Shown piece after piece: positions 8,391 through 18,456 of a stretch of DNA of 64,000 nucleotides. The stretch is from contig MU657193.1 in assembly GCA_026770575.1 (NCBI GenBank), positions 290,735 through 354,734 of the forward strand. The letters are read 5' to 3'. The DNA is from Pelagophyceae sp. CCMP2097 (Eukaryota > Sar > Pelagophyceae). Position numbers and translations under genes: made by a program. How positions within the stretch are numbered: the stretch's first letter is position 1; the number at the start of each line of letters is the position of its first letter. Under the pieces are notes generated by a model. That model saw only the letters and a list, made by a program, of their open reading frames with translations, was not told the origin of the DNA and searched no databases.

Positions 8391-10683
8391 TCACGGCGCG
8401 TCGAGCGGGTAGACGGAGTGGATCGACGGCCCCGGGCGCAGCGGCGGCGCGTGCTGCTCTGGGCGCTGTTCGTGGACCCACGAAAGCGACGAGTTTTCGA
8501 TGGACCACGTGGGCCGGAACGGGCTGCGGATGCTGACGACCTGCCAGGACTTTGGCGGCAGCGTGTCGCGGACCACGTACGCGCCCGCCGCCGCCGTGGC
8601 GTCGAGGACGCCGCCGTGGCGCGACGAGACGAGGTTGGAAGATTTTCCCATGGTGATGGTGATGGTGAGCGACTGCGACTCTGAGTGGTTCTCCACGACG
8701 TGGATACCGTCGAACCTACAGGAACGTCTCGTGTGATGCAAAGGAGTGGCGAAAGGGGGCGCACTCGAAGATGGCTGCTGGGGCGGTGCCCTTTGCGTTG
8801 CCCTTTGCTTTGACGACGGCGCGGAGCAGCTCGGCGGTGCGCTGCGGCGAGAGCGTCACGGCCCGCGGGTCGCCGGCGAGCGCCTCGGACGAGTAGACGA
8901 CTGCGTGCAGCGCTTGCTTCTCGAGGCCGAGGACGCGCCAGTTGAAGACGAGCGGCAGGAGGAGGTACGACGCCGCCGGCTCCAGCGCCACGTCGTGGAC
9001 GCCCGCGACGGGCGCGAGCGCGGTGCGCGCGTCCGACGCCGCGACAAAGTCCGACGCGCCGGCCCCTTGCTTGAAGACGCAGAGCAGCGTGTCGCCCGAG
9101 ACGTGGTGGCCGCGAGGCACCGTGCCGCGGCCCGTGGCCTGCAAGAGGCACGCGTCGAGCGAAACGGCACCGCCGGCGGGCGTCTGGATGACGTACGCAA
9201 CTGTGACCTCGTCGAGGCCGCCCGCCGCGGGCACGCGGACGCGCGCCTGCGCGAAGTTACGCCGGAGGCGGCAGACGGTGGCCTCGTGGAAGAACTTGCA
9301 AAAGTCCTCGAGGGGCATCCAGAAGACGCCGTCGTTGCGCTCGAGGCAGCCTTCGTCGTCGAGCGCGCGCTTCGCCGCCGCGTCGAGGCCGCGCCACTCT
9401 TTGGCGCCGCGGCCCCAGCGGCCGCGCCACTCGCCGCGCGCCCACGGGTTGCGCAGCTGCACGAGGCGCGTCGGCGCCGCGCCCGCCTGCGAGGAGAGCT
9501 GCGCGACCCTCAACACCGAGTACTCGTGCGCGTGGAGGAGGCCCAGCGGCTGGAACTGCGCCTCGGCCACGCTCGTGTGGCCGCACGACGCCGAGACGAC
9601 GAAGCCGCTCCTGTGCGCACGCGCCAGGTGGCCGAAGACGCCGTCGAGGCCGCCGGGTTTCGCGGCCGCCTCGTGGACCTTTTCCAAGACGTGCGTCGGC
9701 AGGCCCGTCAGCAGGCCGAGCGCCTCGGCCGCCGTGCCCGACTCGAGGGCGGCGTACGATCCGAAGAGCTTGGCGACTGCCTTTTCCAGCAGCGCCACCC
9801 AGAGCACGCCGCCGCGCGGCCGAGCAAACGCCGCCGCGCCGTCGCCGCGCACGGGCAGCGAGTCGTCGAGGAGGAGGAGCCGCCACTCGCCGGCGTAGCA
9901 GAGGCGCACGGCGTACGCGCCGGCGCCGGAGACGGCATTCGTCACCAGCAGCCGCCGGACGAGCTCGGGGTAGTGCGCTAAGACGGCGAGGCTCGAGAGG
10001 AGCCAGCAGTCGCCGACCTCGCCCTGGTCGACGTCGCGCGGCTCCGGGCCAGCGTCGTCGAAGAGTCGCCAGCCCGCGCCGAGCGAAGATGCGCGGACCC
10101 AGCTCGAAACGCAGCGCTTGGCCGCCCAGGCCGCGGACTTCGCGTCCGGCGACGGCCCCACCAGCGCCCCGGGTCCGGGCGGGAACTGCGCGTCCGTAAA
10201 CGCCACGCCGCTCGCCTCGACGCGCGCAACCGCCAAGCGCGCGCCTGGAGCGACGCGTCAGAGTCGCGAGCGGTCGGAGGCGGACGCACGCTCGACGTCA
10301 GCGCGGAACGATTTGTCCGTGCTAAAGTAGTGCTGCGTCGTCGACGCGCGCGCGCGCGTGTCGTGGGGCTGCGCGGCCGGCGTTTGCCGCGGCGCGGCGC
10401 GTGTGGCGGGCGGCGCGGCGGGCGGCGCGGGGGCGCGCTGCTGCGCGGCGGCGGGCGGCGGCGCGTGGCGCCGCGCCCGGAGAGCCTCGGCGCGCGAGAG
10501 GTACGTCTCCATGCGCGCGCCGAGGCCGGCGCGCCGCTGCGCGTCGCGCTCCGCCTTGATGACGGCGAGGAGCGCCGCCGCCGCCTCGACGTACGCGTCT
10601 GCGGCGTCGGCACCGCGGCCCGCCCCGTCGTGCGCCACCGCCACGCGCGCGTGGCCCGCCGCCACCGCGATGCTAGGGTCCAT
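8391..10683 (-). CDS. CAPN7: Calpain-7 (PalB-like) cysteine protease with MIT domain
   Basis: Intracellular cysteine protease expected to work with ESCRT-III. Exons 10683-10290, 10244-8765 and 8715-8391 join in phase across introns of 45 and 49 bp (donors GTGCGT and GTGCGC), giving 732 residues. Residues 1-75 form an MIT-like helical hairpin (MDPSIAVAAGHARVAV...), followed by a Pro/Ala linker. The calpain core has the catalytic Cys in QGEVGDCWLLSS (about C211), His in HAHEYSVL and Asn in LRNPWARGEW. Beta-rich C2-like domains follow and include the third exon (ESQSLTITIT). The MIT-protease-C2L-C2L order is that of CAPN7 and fungal PalB. All three catalytic residues are present. Confidence 0.88.
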
Positions 10684-10976
10684 GTCGCGAACCCACCGGG
10701 CTCCGGGGCGCGGTGGCTCGTCGCTGAACAAATCGAAAGAAATGAAAACTCAAAAAATCCAATCTTTTAAAAATTGGATTCCTTCCATGCTTCCGAGACA
10801 CGGTTTCGGTCCGCGGCCCGGCGAGGGCGTGGAGAGCCCGTCTTCGGGAGCCAAGGTCACCGGTAGCTTTCGCCCCGTCCGCGTCGACGTCCCTCTCGGC
10901 GACTCGTGGAGTGTTGGGGTCCGGCGAGGCCGCAGCCGAACGTTTGGGTGGCCACGAGGCGTCGAATCGTTTGACC

Positions 10977-13675
10977 ATGGGCCCCACCGACGAGGCGGAC
11001 TTCGCCGACGCCTGCGCGCAGTACACGGCAAACGCCGACAGGTGAGGCACGACGGTGAAAATGCCGGTAGGAGAGGGGGGTGAAACGAGTCCAGATCGGG
11101 CGCGCCTCTACTCGCCGCACGGGGATATCCGCAGGTACTCCGACGCCGAGAGGCTCCATCTTTACGCGCTATACAAGCAGGCGACGGCCGGCCCGGCCCC
11201 GTGCGTCACCGCGAGGGGTCCGACCGATGTTCGTCGTGAAAGAGGGTCCGAGGGCGGATCTGCCTTGGCCCCGCCTCTGAACAAAGGACGACGCAGGCCC
11301 AAGCCGCCCGGGTTCGTCGCGCTGATCCGCGGCGCGGTGCGTCCTCGCGGCCTGGAGTTTACCGCGTGCCTTGCACTCGTCGACGCGCGCCCCCGCAGCG
11401 GCACGCGGCTTGGCGGAGAGTCGGCGCGTTCACAAAGGCCGAGGCGCGGCGGCGCTACGTCGAGCTCGTGCGCCGCGCTGAGGGATCGTCGGCCGCGCTC
11501 GGATACGACTGGGCCGCCGTCGACGAGAGCCTCGTCTCCACCCCGCTCGACAAGATGGACCGCGACGCGCTCCTCAAGCTCGCGAGGTGCGTGCTCATCC
11601 ACGCGACGACGCCGGCGCGCTTCGGAACGAGAATCCTCCTGCGTGTCCCGATGGCGTGGTCTTCTGTACGGATGGCGCTGCGTGACGCGACGTTTGTGTA
11701 GCTCGCTGCGCGAAAAGGTGCAGACGCTCTCCGTGGGCCAGGTCTTCAAGGCGGGCGCGCTGGCGCGGTACCGCGAGACGATGACGGGCGGCGACTGGGC
11801 CGAGCGCTGGTTCGAGGTCGTGCCGGGCTGGCTGCGGTGCTACCGGTCGCGGACGCACCGTGAGCTCCGCCTCGAGATCCCGCTGTCGACGTCGACAGAT
11901 GTGGTCGTCGACGACGACGTGGTGACGTGGCGCGGCGGGAGCCGGCACGTCATCCACGTCGAGCTCGCCAGCCCAGCGCCGTGCGCCGCGCAGTTCCTCC
12001 AGCGCATCCGCCTCTCGTCCAAGACGCGAGACGAGGCCGACGCCTGGGTCGCCGCCATCCGCAAGGCGAGCAAGGGCCGCGAGGACGCGCCCGACGCGGC
12101 GCCGCCGCAGGTCGCCCCGCCGCCGCGCGCGCGGCGGAGGCACGGCTCGTCGTCGAAGCTCGCCGAGCTAGACACGGCGAAGCGCGCGGGCGGCGCGGCG
12201 TCGCCGGCGGCGCGCAGGGGCGGCCGAATGTCACTGCGGCGGTTCGTGCACCAGCGCGCGCGCGTGTCGCTGCTGTCGACAGACGCGAGCGAGTCGCAGT
12301 CGTTTGGCGGGCTCGTCAACCTCCTGGCCATCGTCACTGTCGTTTCCAACGCTCGGCAGCTGCTCCACGAGTGGGACGCCATTCCACTCGTCCAGCTCTG
12401 CTTCGCCGGGCCGCCGACGTGGGCGGCGCTGCAAGGTGGCGCGGCGCACGTCGCGCTGGCGCTGACGTCGCCGCTTGAAGAGGTGGGCAAGGGCGTCGCC
12501 TGCGCGCTGGGATGCGCCTTTGTTGCGCTCGCCGTGGAGCGCCTCGCGAGTCGCGTGTCGACGGCGAACACGTGGTGGGCCTTTGACGCGGCGCTCGCGG
12601 CCCTCGTTTCCGCGTCGCTGGCCGTGCCGACGTATCTCATCTGCGCCGCGCCGCCGCGGCCGGCGGTGCACGCGGGCGTGTTATCCGTCTTTCTCGTCTG
12701 GGCCATGAAGCTCACGAGCTGGGCGCACACCAACTCCACCCTGCGGCGCACGGCCGGCGACGAGCCGGCGTCGCCGAAGACGCCGTCGGCGCGCGGCGCG
12801 CCCGCCGCGCCGCACGGCAACGAGTACCCGCTGAATCTCCGCGCGGCCGATCTGGCCATGTTCTACGCCTTCCCTACGCTCGTCTACCAGACGGCGTACC
12901 CGCGCACGCCGCGCGTGCGCCGGGCGTGGCTCGCAAAGCGCTGCCTCGAGCTCGCGCTCGTGCTGGCCGTCATGGCCCTGGTCGTGACGCAGCTCGTCCT
13001 GCCAAAGGTGGCCGCGTCCTACGCGCCCGTCGACTCGGGTGACGTCGCCGACGTCTTCGGGAGCGTCCTCGCGCTGGCCGTGCCGTCTCTGAGCGTGTGG
13101 ATGCTTATGTTCGTTGCCCTCTTTGAAATCTGGCTCAACATCGTCGCTGAGGCCACGCGCTTCGGAGACCGCCTCTTCTACCGCGACTGGTGGTGCGTCG
13201 GCATTCGGGCGCACCGCGGGAGACGTGGATGAGATTGGCGCGTAGGAATGCTTCCAAGTTTGACGAGTACTGGAGGCTCTGGAACGTGCCCGTGCACAAC
13301 TGGCTCGTGCGTCACGTCTTCTACCCGATCCTCGACGCCGGCTACTCCAAGCCGGCGGCCATGATCGCCGTCTTCTTCGTCTCGGCGTCGCTGCACGAGG
13401 TCCTCGTCTCGGCGCCCTGTCACGTGCTCCGCCTCTACGCCTTTGCCGGCATGATGGCCCAGATCCCGCTCATCTACTTGACCAACATCCTCGCCGACAA
13501 GTTCCCGAAGTCGCGCGTCGGCAATGTCTTGTTCTGGTGCACCTTCTGCGTCTTCGGCCAGCCGCTCTGCTTGATGATTTACTTCCACGACTCAGTCGAA
13601 GCGCACGCGGCGGCGGCGCCGCTCGCGCAGGCCGTCCATGCGCTCGCCAACCTCACGGCGACGGGTGAACTCTGA
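10977..13675 (+). CDS. DGAT1: Diacylglycerol O-acyltransferase 1 fused to ACBP and PH domains
   Basis: Makes triacylglycerol from diacylglycerol and acyl-CoA in the ER membrane. Six exons join in phase: 10977-11041, 11135-11200, 11297-11336, 11399-11586, 11702-13192 and 13246-13675 (759 residues). Residues 1-110 form an acyl-CoA-binding domain (YALYKQATAGP, KPPGFVA, AAWRRVGAFTKAEARRRYVE). A PH domain follows at about 125-235 (WFEVVPGWLRCY to DAWVAAIRKA). The MBOAT core from about 295 contains FYRDWWN, the VPVHNWLVRHVFYP stretch and the catalytic His in SASLHEVLVSAP (about 666). MBOAT features match DGAT1 rather than sterol acyltransferase. The ACBP part is split over four small exons, so the fusion depends on those joins, but every phase agrees and the exons are tightly spaced. 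An N-terminal ACBP could deliver substrate directly. Confidence 0.85.
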
Positions 13676-13905
13676 GGAACCAGGCCGTCCAGGACGCGCT
13701 AACGTCCGACCTCTGCGACCGACGCAGATGGACTCTGAGCAATCACGTCACAGCCGCATACCCGCCCACTCCTAGGCTTGCCCTATACTCGTCTCGTGGA
13801 GCTGTCTCGTGGGGGGTTTCCCGGCTCTCCCGGGTGCGTCACGTAGGGCCCGGATACCGTCCTTGACACCGTCGCCAAACGATTTGTAAAATCGTGTTTC
13901 GGGTC

Positions 13906-16900
13906 ATGCTGCGGCTCCGCGAGCGCGCGGCGGTCTGCGCGACGGCGGCGTTCTACGGCCTGATCAACACGATCCTCGCCGTGCCGGCGCTCTACGGCTA
14001 CTCGGCGGTCATCTTCTCCGCCGACGAGTTTCAGGGCTCTAGTTCCATCCTGGCAAAGGCGGTGGTCCTGTCGTCGGCGGTGCACCAGCTCGTCTTCACG
14101 CTGCGGTCGACGCTGCCCTTTGCGATCGGCCAGGTGCAGGACGCGGGGCTCATCTTCCTCTCGAAGATGGCCACGATGGTCGCGCGCTCCGTGGCCGCGG
14201 ACGGCGGCGACGACGCCGACGCCACCGCGACGGCTCTCTTCGCGCTCATGGCAGGCACCGCGACGCTCGGCGTCGTCCTCGTCGCCCTCGGCCGCGCCCG
14301 CCTCACGTTTATAGTCTCATTTCTCCCGATGCCCGTCCTCGGCGGCTACCTGGCCTTCATCGGCTTCTTCTGCTGCGAGGCAGGCCTCGGCCTCTGCATC
14401 GGTCAGTGGATGGGTTGAGGCGCGCGCCGCCGGGCACCGCACGTGGAAAGGAGACTCGGACGTCCGGCGGCCGCGTGGAAGCCCTCGCGACCTTCCCCCC
14501 CCGACGGACGCCGGAGCGCCTCTGCGCAGGCGAGTCGCTGACGGGCCCTTCGACGTGGCCGCGGCTCTGGAGCCCGCCGTGGCGCCTGGTGCTGTGTCTG
14601 CCGGCAGTGCTCGGCGGCGCGGCGCTCTGCCTCGTCGCGCGCATGCAGCGCGCAGAGGCGCTGCTGCCAGTGGCGATGATGGTCCTCCCGGCCATTTTCT
14701 ACGTCGCCGTCGCCTTCACGCCGGGCTACGACATGGACGACGCGCGGCGAGACGGCTGGCTGGCCACGCCCAAAGTGGACGACCACGGCGACCCCGCGGC
14801 CGCCGCGTCCCTCGGCGACCTTCTGCGCCTCTACGACGTGCGCCGCGTGCAGTGGAAGCACCTCCCGCAGCTCGTGCCGGTGCGGAAACGCGCCATGCGC
14901 CAGCCCCGGGGACCGCAGAGGGCCTGGGCGGCACCTTTTGAAGCTCGATACCGGGAGACGCTTTCCCTCCGGTCGTCCCCATCATCTTCTTAGGTCTGGT
15001 GCGCCATGACCATTGTTGTGGCGTTTTCGAGCTGCCTCGACGTGGCCGCCATCGAGATGGACCTCGGCGAGCCGCTGAACATGGACGCCGAGCTGCAGAC
15101 CGTCGGCGTCGCCAACGTCGTCGCGGGATGCTGCGGCGGGTTTACGGGGTCGTATATCTTCTCGCAGACTATTTTCACCTGTCGCTCCGGCTGCCGCAGC
15201 CGCGCAGTCGGAGTCTTCCTCTTCGCAGCAGAGGTGCGTCCGTCCGTCGAACGGGGGCGCGATCAAACGGCTGCCGCTAGATCGCCGTCGTGCTGGTCAA
15301 AGTGGACGTCGTCGCGACGCTGCCGCTGTACTTCTTCGCCGCGACGCTCACGTACAAAATCTGCGTCCGCAACACTCGTCGGGCACGGCAATGCCGGAGA
15401 CTATCGCCTCGTCGCGGCCGTCGGACGCGGGCGGGCGCGAGCCGATTGCACTAGGTTCTTCGGCATCGACCTCATGTGCGAGTGGCTCTGGGAGGTGCGG
15501 CTCAAGTTCGCCAAGCAGTCGGAGCTTTATGCGCTCTGGGCGACGTTCCTTGCGATCCAGGCCTTTGGGCTCAACGAGGGGCTGGTCGTGGGCTGCCTGG
15601 CGTCGAGCGTCGAGGCGCTGGGGACCATGGTGAGCGCGGTGGCGCCGCGGCGCGTGCTGCGCAGCTCGCTGCAGATGCGGCCGGCGCGCGAGGCACGCAA
15701 ACTGGACCAGCTGAAGCCGCAGCTCGTCGTGCTGGAGCTCGCGGGTTTTGTCTGGTGGGGGACGGCCTCGTCGATCCTCGCCTACGTGCGCCGCGCCCTG
15801 CCCGGCACGCACGCCCCGGCCAAGGCGCCGCCGACGGAGCGCGCCTCGCTCCTTAACGTCGCCTTGGCGCCGGAGGACGCGCACTACGCGGCCGACGCGA
15901 GCGACGCGCGCGACACGCACGACTCGCCCTACTCCAAGGCGCCGCGGTTGAACTCGGTGCTCCTCGGCGAGTCTGGGGACTCGTGCCTGGCGGCGCCACC
16001 GACCAAGGAGCTGGCGGACTGGGTCGTCGTGCTGGACTTTCGGCGGATTTCGTCCGTGGATGCGTCGGCCGTGCGCGCGTGCTTCGCACCGCTGGCGCGC
16101 GAGGCGGCGCGGCGCGGCTTCGGCCTCGCCTTTGCCGCCGTGCCGCCGGCGCAGCTCCGGCTGCTGCGCGTGCACCACGTCCTCGGACCCAGCGACGCCG
16201 ACACGGCGCCCGACGCGTGCGTGCGCTGCTTCGACACACTCGACGAGGCCCTGCGCTGGAGCGAGGCAAGGCTCCTGTCCTCCGTCGTCGACGAGGACGT
16301 CTTCGCGCCGCGGCAGCCCGCGGGCCTCGACGGCGGGCCGCGCAAGAAGCGCTGCGCCGCGTCGGCGTGGCAGCGCGTCGTCGGCGCGACGGCGCCGCGC
16401 GCGACCGCGTACGAGGCGGCCGCGGGCGACGAGGTCTATGCGGACCGCGTCATCTCGGCGTCGCTCAACGGCGGCGGCCTGGCGCAGCTCACCGCGCGGC
16501 GCGGCGGGCCGGCGTTGCCGCGCCTCCCGCCGAGCTCGCCGCCGCACTCGCACCGCGACATCGTCGTGCCGACGGCGCTGACCCTCGGCGCCGCGCGCTA
16601 CGTCGCCCGCGTCCTCCAGCTGGCGCCCGACGACGCCTTTATCATCGACGCGCTGACCAACAACCTGCGCCAGCTCACGGCCGCCTCGCCGACGAAACTC
16701 TTCGCCGCTGGCGACCCGTCGCGCGACTTTTACTGCGTCATCACCGGCGAGGTCGCGCTCGAGTACGCTGGCCTCCACGTGACGGGCGTCGCGGCTAACC
16801 GCGTCGAGAGCGTCGAGCTCGTCCGCCCGGGGTCCTTCTTCGGCTACGTCGACGTCGCTTTGAGCCGGCCGCGCGCCATGACGGCGCGCGTCCCGCGGGC

Positions 16901-17015
16901 CGCCACGCTCCTCGTCGTCGCAAGCCAGGACATGGAGCGCCTCGACCCGCGAGTCACCGTCCACCTCCAGGCCGCGCTCCTCCGCATCGCAGCCCTCGAG
17001 CTCGCAAACACCTGA
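13906..17015 (+). CDS. SulP/SLC26-family transporter with STAS and cyclic-nucleotide-binding domains
   Basis: Multi-pass anion or amino-acid transporter of the SulP superfamily. Exons 13906-14401, 14530-14879, 14994-15233, 15281-15351 and 15455-17015 join in phase (905 residues). The membrane half has YGLINTILAVPALYGYSAVI, SLPFAIGQVQDAGLIFLS-type and GSYIFSQTIFTCRSG segments typical of the YGR125W/VSB1 fungal-algal branch. A STAS domain (ADWVVVLDFRRISSVDASA) and a C-terminal cNMP-binding beta-roll (DPSRDFYCVITGEVALEY, PGSFFGYVDVAL) follow. Vacuolar or other endomembrane location is inferred from the yeast relative. The initiating ATG could be preceded by a further exon. Substrate cannot be told from sequence. 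Confidence 0.82.
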
Positions 17016-17202
17016 GCCGCCGCGACAAAAGCCCTGTCCATAACGCACGACGAGCCAAACCCCGTCAAGGGCCCCCGTCTTGCGGATGAAGACCTCCGTC
17101 GATGGCGCGGGCCCCGTGCGGAGTGTGATGTGATATACGAGGCTTTCGGGCCGGGGTGAGGGGGACGGCCGCGGCCGGAGTGCGCTGTCTTGAGCGCACT
17201 GT

Positions 17203-18086
17203 TCAGCGCTGAAGGCGGTCCTTCTGGAAGGTGACGAGCCCTCGGAGGTGGTCCTGCTGCTCGACCATTTGCGTCTCGTCGCCCTCGACGAGAAGCCGCT
17301 CCGCCTGCTCGTTGCCGACGTCCACGCCAATGTACGTAAAGTCGTACGTCCCGAGCCAGCCGCGCTTGACGCACTCGAGCGAGCTACGAAGCAAGGCGTT
17401 TTGCGAAGGGTTCGACGCGTCGGACAGAAAGCGGCGCACCAGACGCCGTCGTACTTTTCGCCAACAAGTGAGAAGATGAGCTGGACGCGCGGCGGCCGCC
17501 AGATCACAGTCGTGCCCTCGCCGGCGAGATGCCCGTGCTCGAGCGTGTAGGCGCGCAGCGGCCCGGGCGCGACGCGGCCCATCTGCATTTCGACAAAGGG
17601 CGAGTTCTGGATGCGCTTTAAAGCCGCGCGGTAGACGGGCTCGGGCCGCATTGTGATGGCGACGACGCCGCCGACGAGGACGATTGCCACGCCCGTCGCG
17701 GTGACGAAGCCGGCGTAGAAGCCGTACATTGCCATGGTCTTGGGTTTGATGTTCAGGATCGAAGAAACGGTGTTCAAAATCGTCTTGGAGACGTAGTACA
17801 CCGACCCCACGGCCACGGCCACGCCGCCGTAGTAGACGAGGTTTTTCCGCGACGGCACATTCCATGACGCCACCTCGGCCGTCGGGCCCGGCTTGATGGA
17901 ACTGAAGCGCCGCGGCTTGATCGAAGTCAAGGGCGGGCGCGCCTTCATCGAACTCAAGGGCGCCTTCATCGAACTGAAGCACCGCGCGGCCGGGCGCGGC
18001 GCGCGCGGGGGCGCGCGCGGAGGACAGGCGAGCGCCCGCCGCGAGAGCGCGGGCGCGCGCCGCGCCGCTAGGCGAGAGGAGAGCAT
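17203..18086 (-). CDS. Mitochondrial inner-membrane protein, Coa1/Tim21-like
   Basis: Two exons, 18086-17440 and 17383-17203, join in phase over a 56-bp intron with donor GTGCGC (275 residues). The first 40 residues (MLSSRLAARRAPALSRR...) are Arg/Ala-rich without acids, a mitochondrial presequence. Repeated SSMK/SSIKP hexapeptides follow. Two hydrophobic segments come next (YYGGVAVAVGSVYYVSKTIL; MYGFYAGFVTATGVAIVLVG). Then comes a soluble domain starting PEPVYRAALKRIQNSPFV, which resembles the helix-plus-beta domain of Coa1/Tim21 proteins after their TM helix. That family call is weak; the location is better supported. Confidence 0.5.
17905..17985. repeat. Short in-frame repeats in the presequence
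   Basis: The plus strand shows repeated TTCATCGAACT(C/G)AAG and relatives at about 18-24-bp spacing. On the coding strand they give serial FSSMKAP, SSMKARP, TSIKPRR and SSIKPGP peptides between the presequence and the first TM segment. Confidence 0.65.
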
Positions 18087-18456
18087 GCTTCTTCGCGACA
18101 CCAAACCGGAATTTTGCAAATGCGCCGCACACGTACCCCTACGTCTGAACACACAAAAAAGATCACTATCTTTTTCGTCTGTCAGCCTGAGAATCGGCTT
18201 TATGAATCTATGATTTATAAAACGGTCGTACGTTCAAGCACGTGTGCGCCGCACATTACCGAAACGCTCCAAAGCTTCTTCAACGACTACATAGTACATG
18301 TATGTTTAGCAAAAGTCCGAATTCGAAAGTTTCCGTGACCCGGTCCGCGTGCCGCGGGAAACCTCAAGCTCGGCCCAGGTATACGCTTGGTGTACGTCGC
18401 GCCGCTCTCGGCACCGCTCGAGCGCATCCACTTTTCCGCCTTGGGGCCCCGGGCGC
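18087..18456. other. Divergent intergenic region
   Basis: 370 bp between the starts of two divergently transcribed genes, less GC-rich than its flanks. It presumably holds both promoters. I see no TATA box or other motif that I would assign. Confidence 0.5.

Noticed and set aside
8746..9981. 411-codon plus-strand frame opposite calpain-7
   Set aside because: Antisense shadow of a GC-rich gene, Arg/Glu-rich with no domain; the minus strand has all calpain motifs.
15348..18152. 934-codon minus-strand frame opposite the SulP gene
   Set aside because: Only its first part (the mitochondrial protein, to 17440) is coding; the rest is antisense to STAS and cNMP exons.
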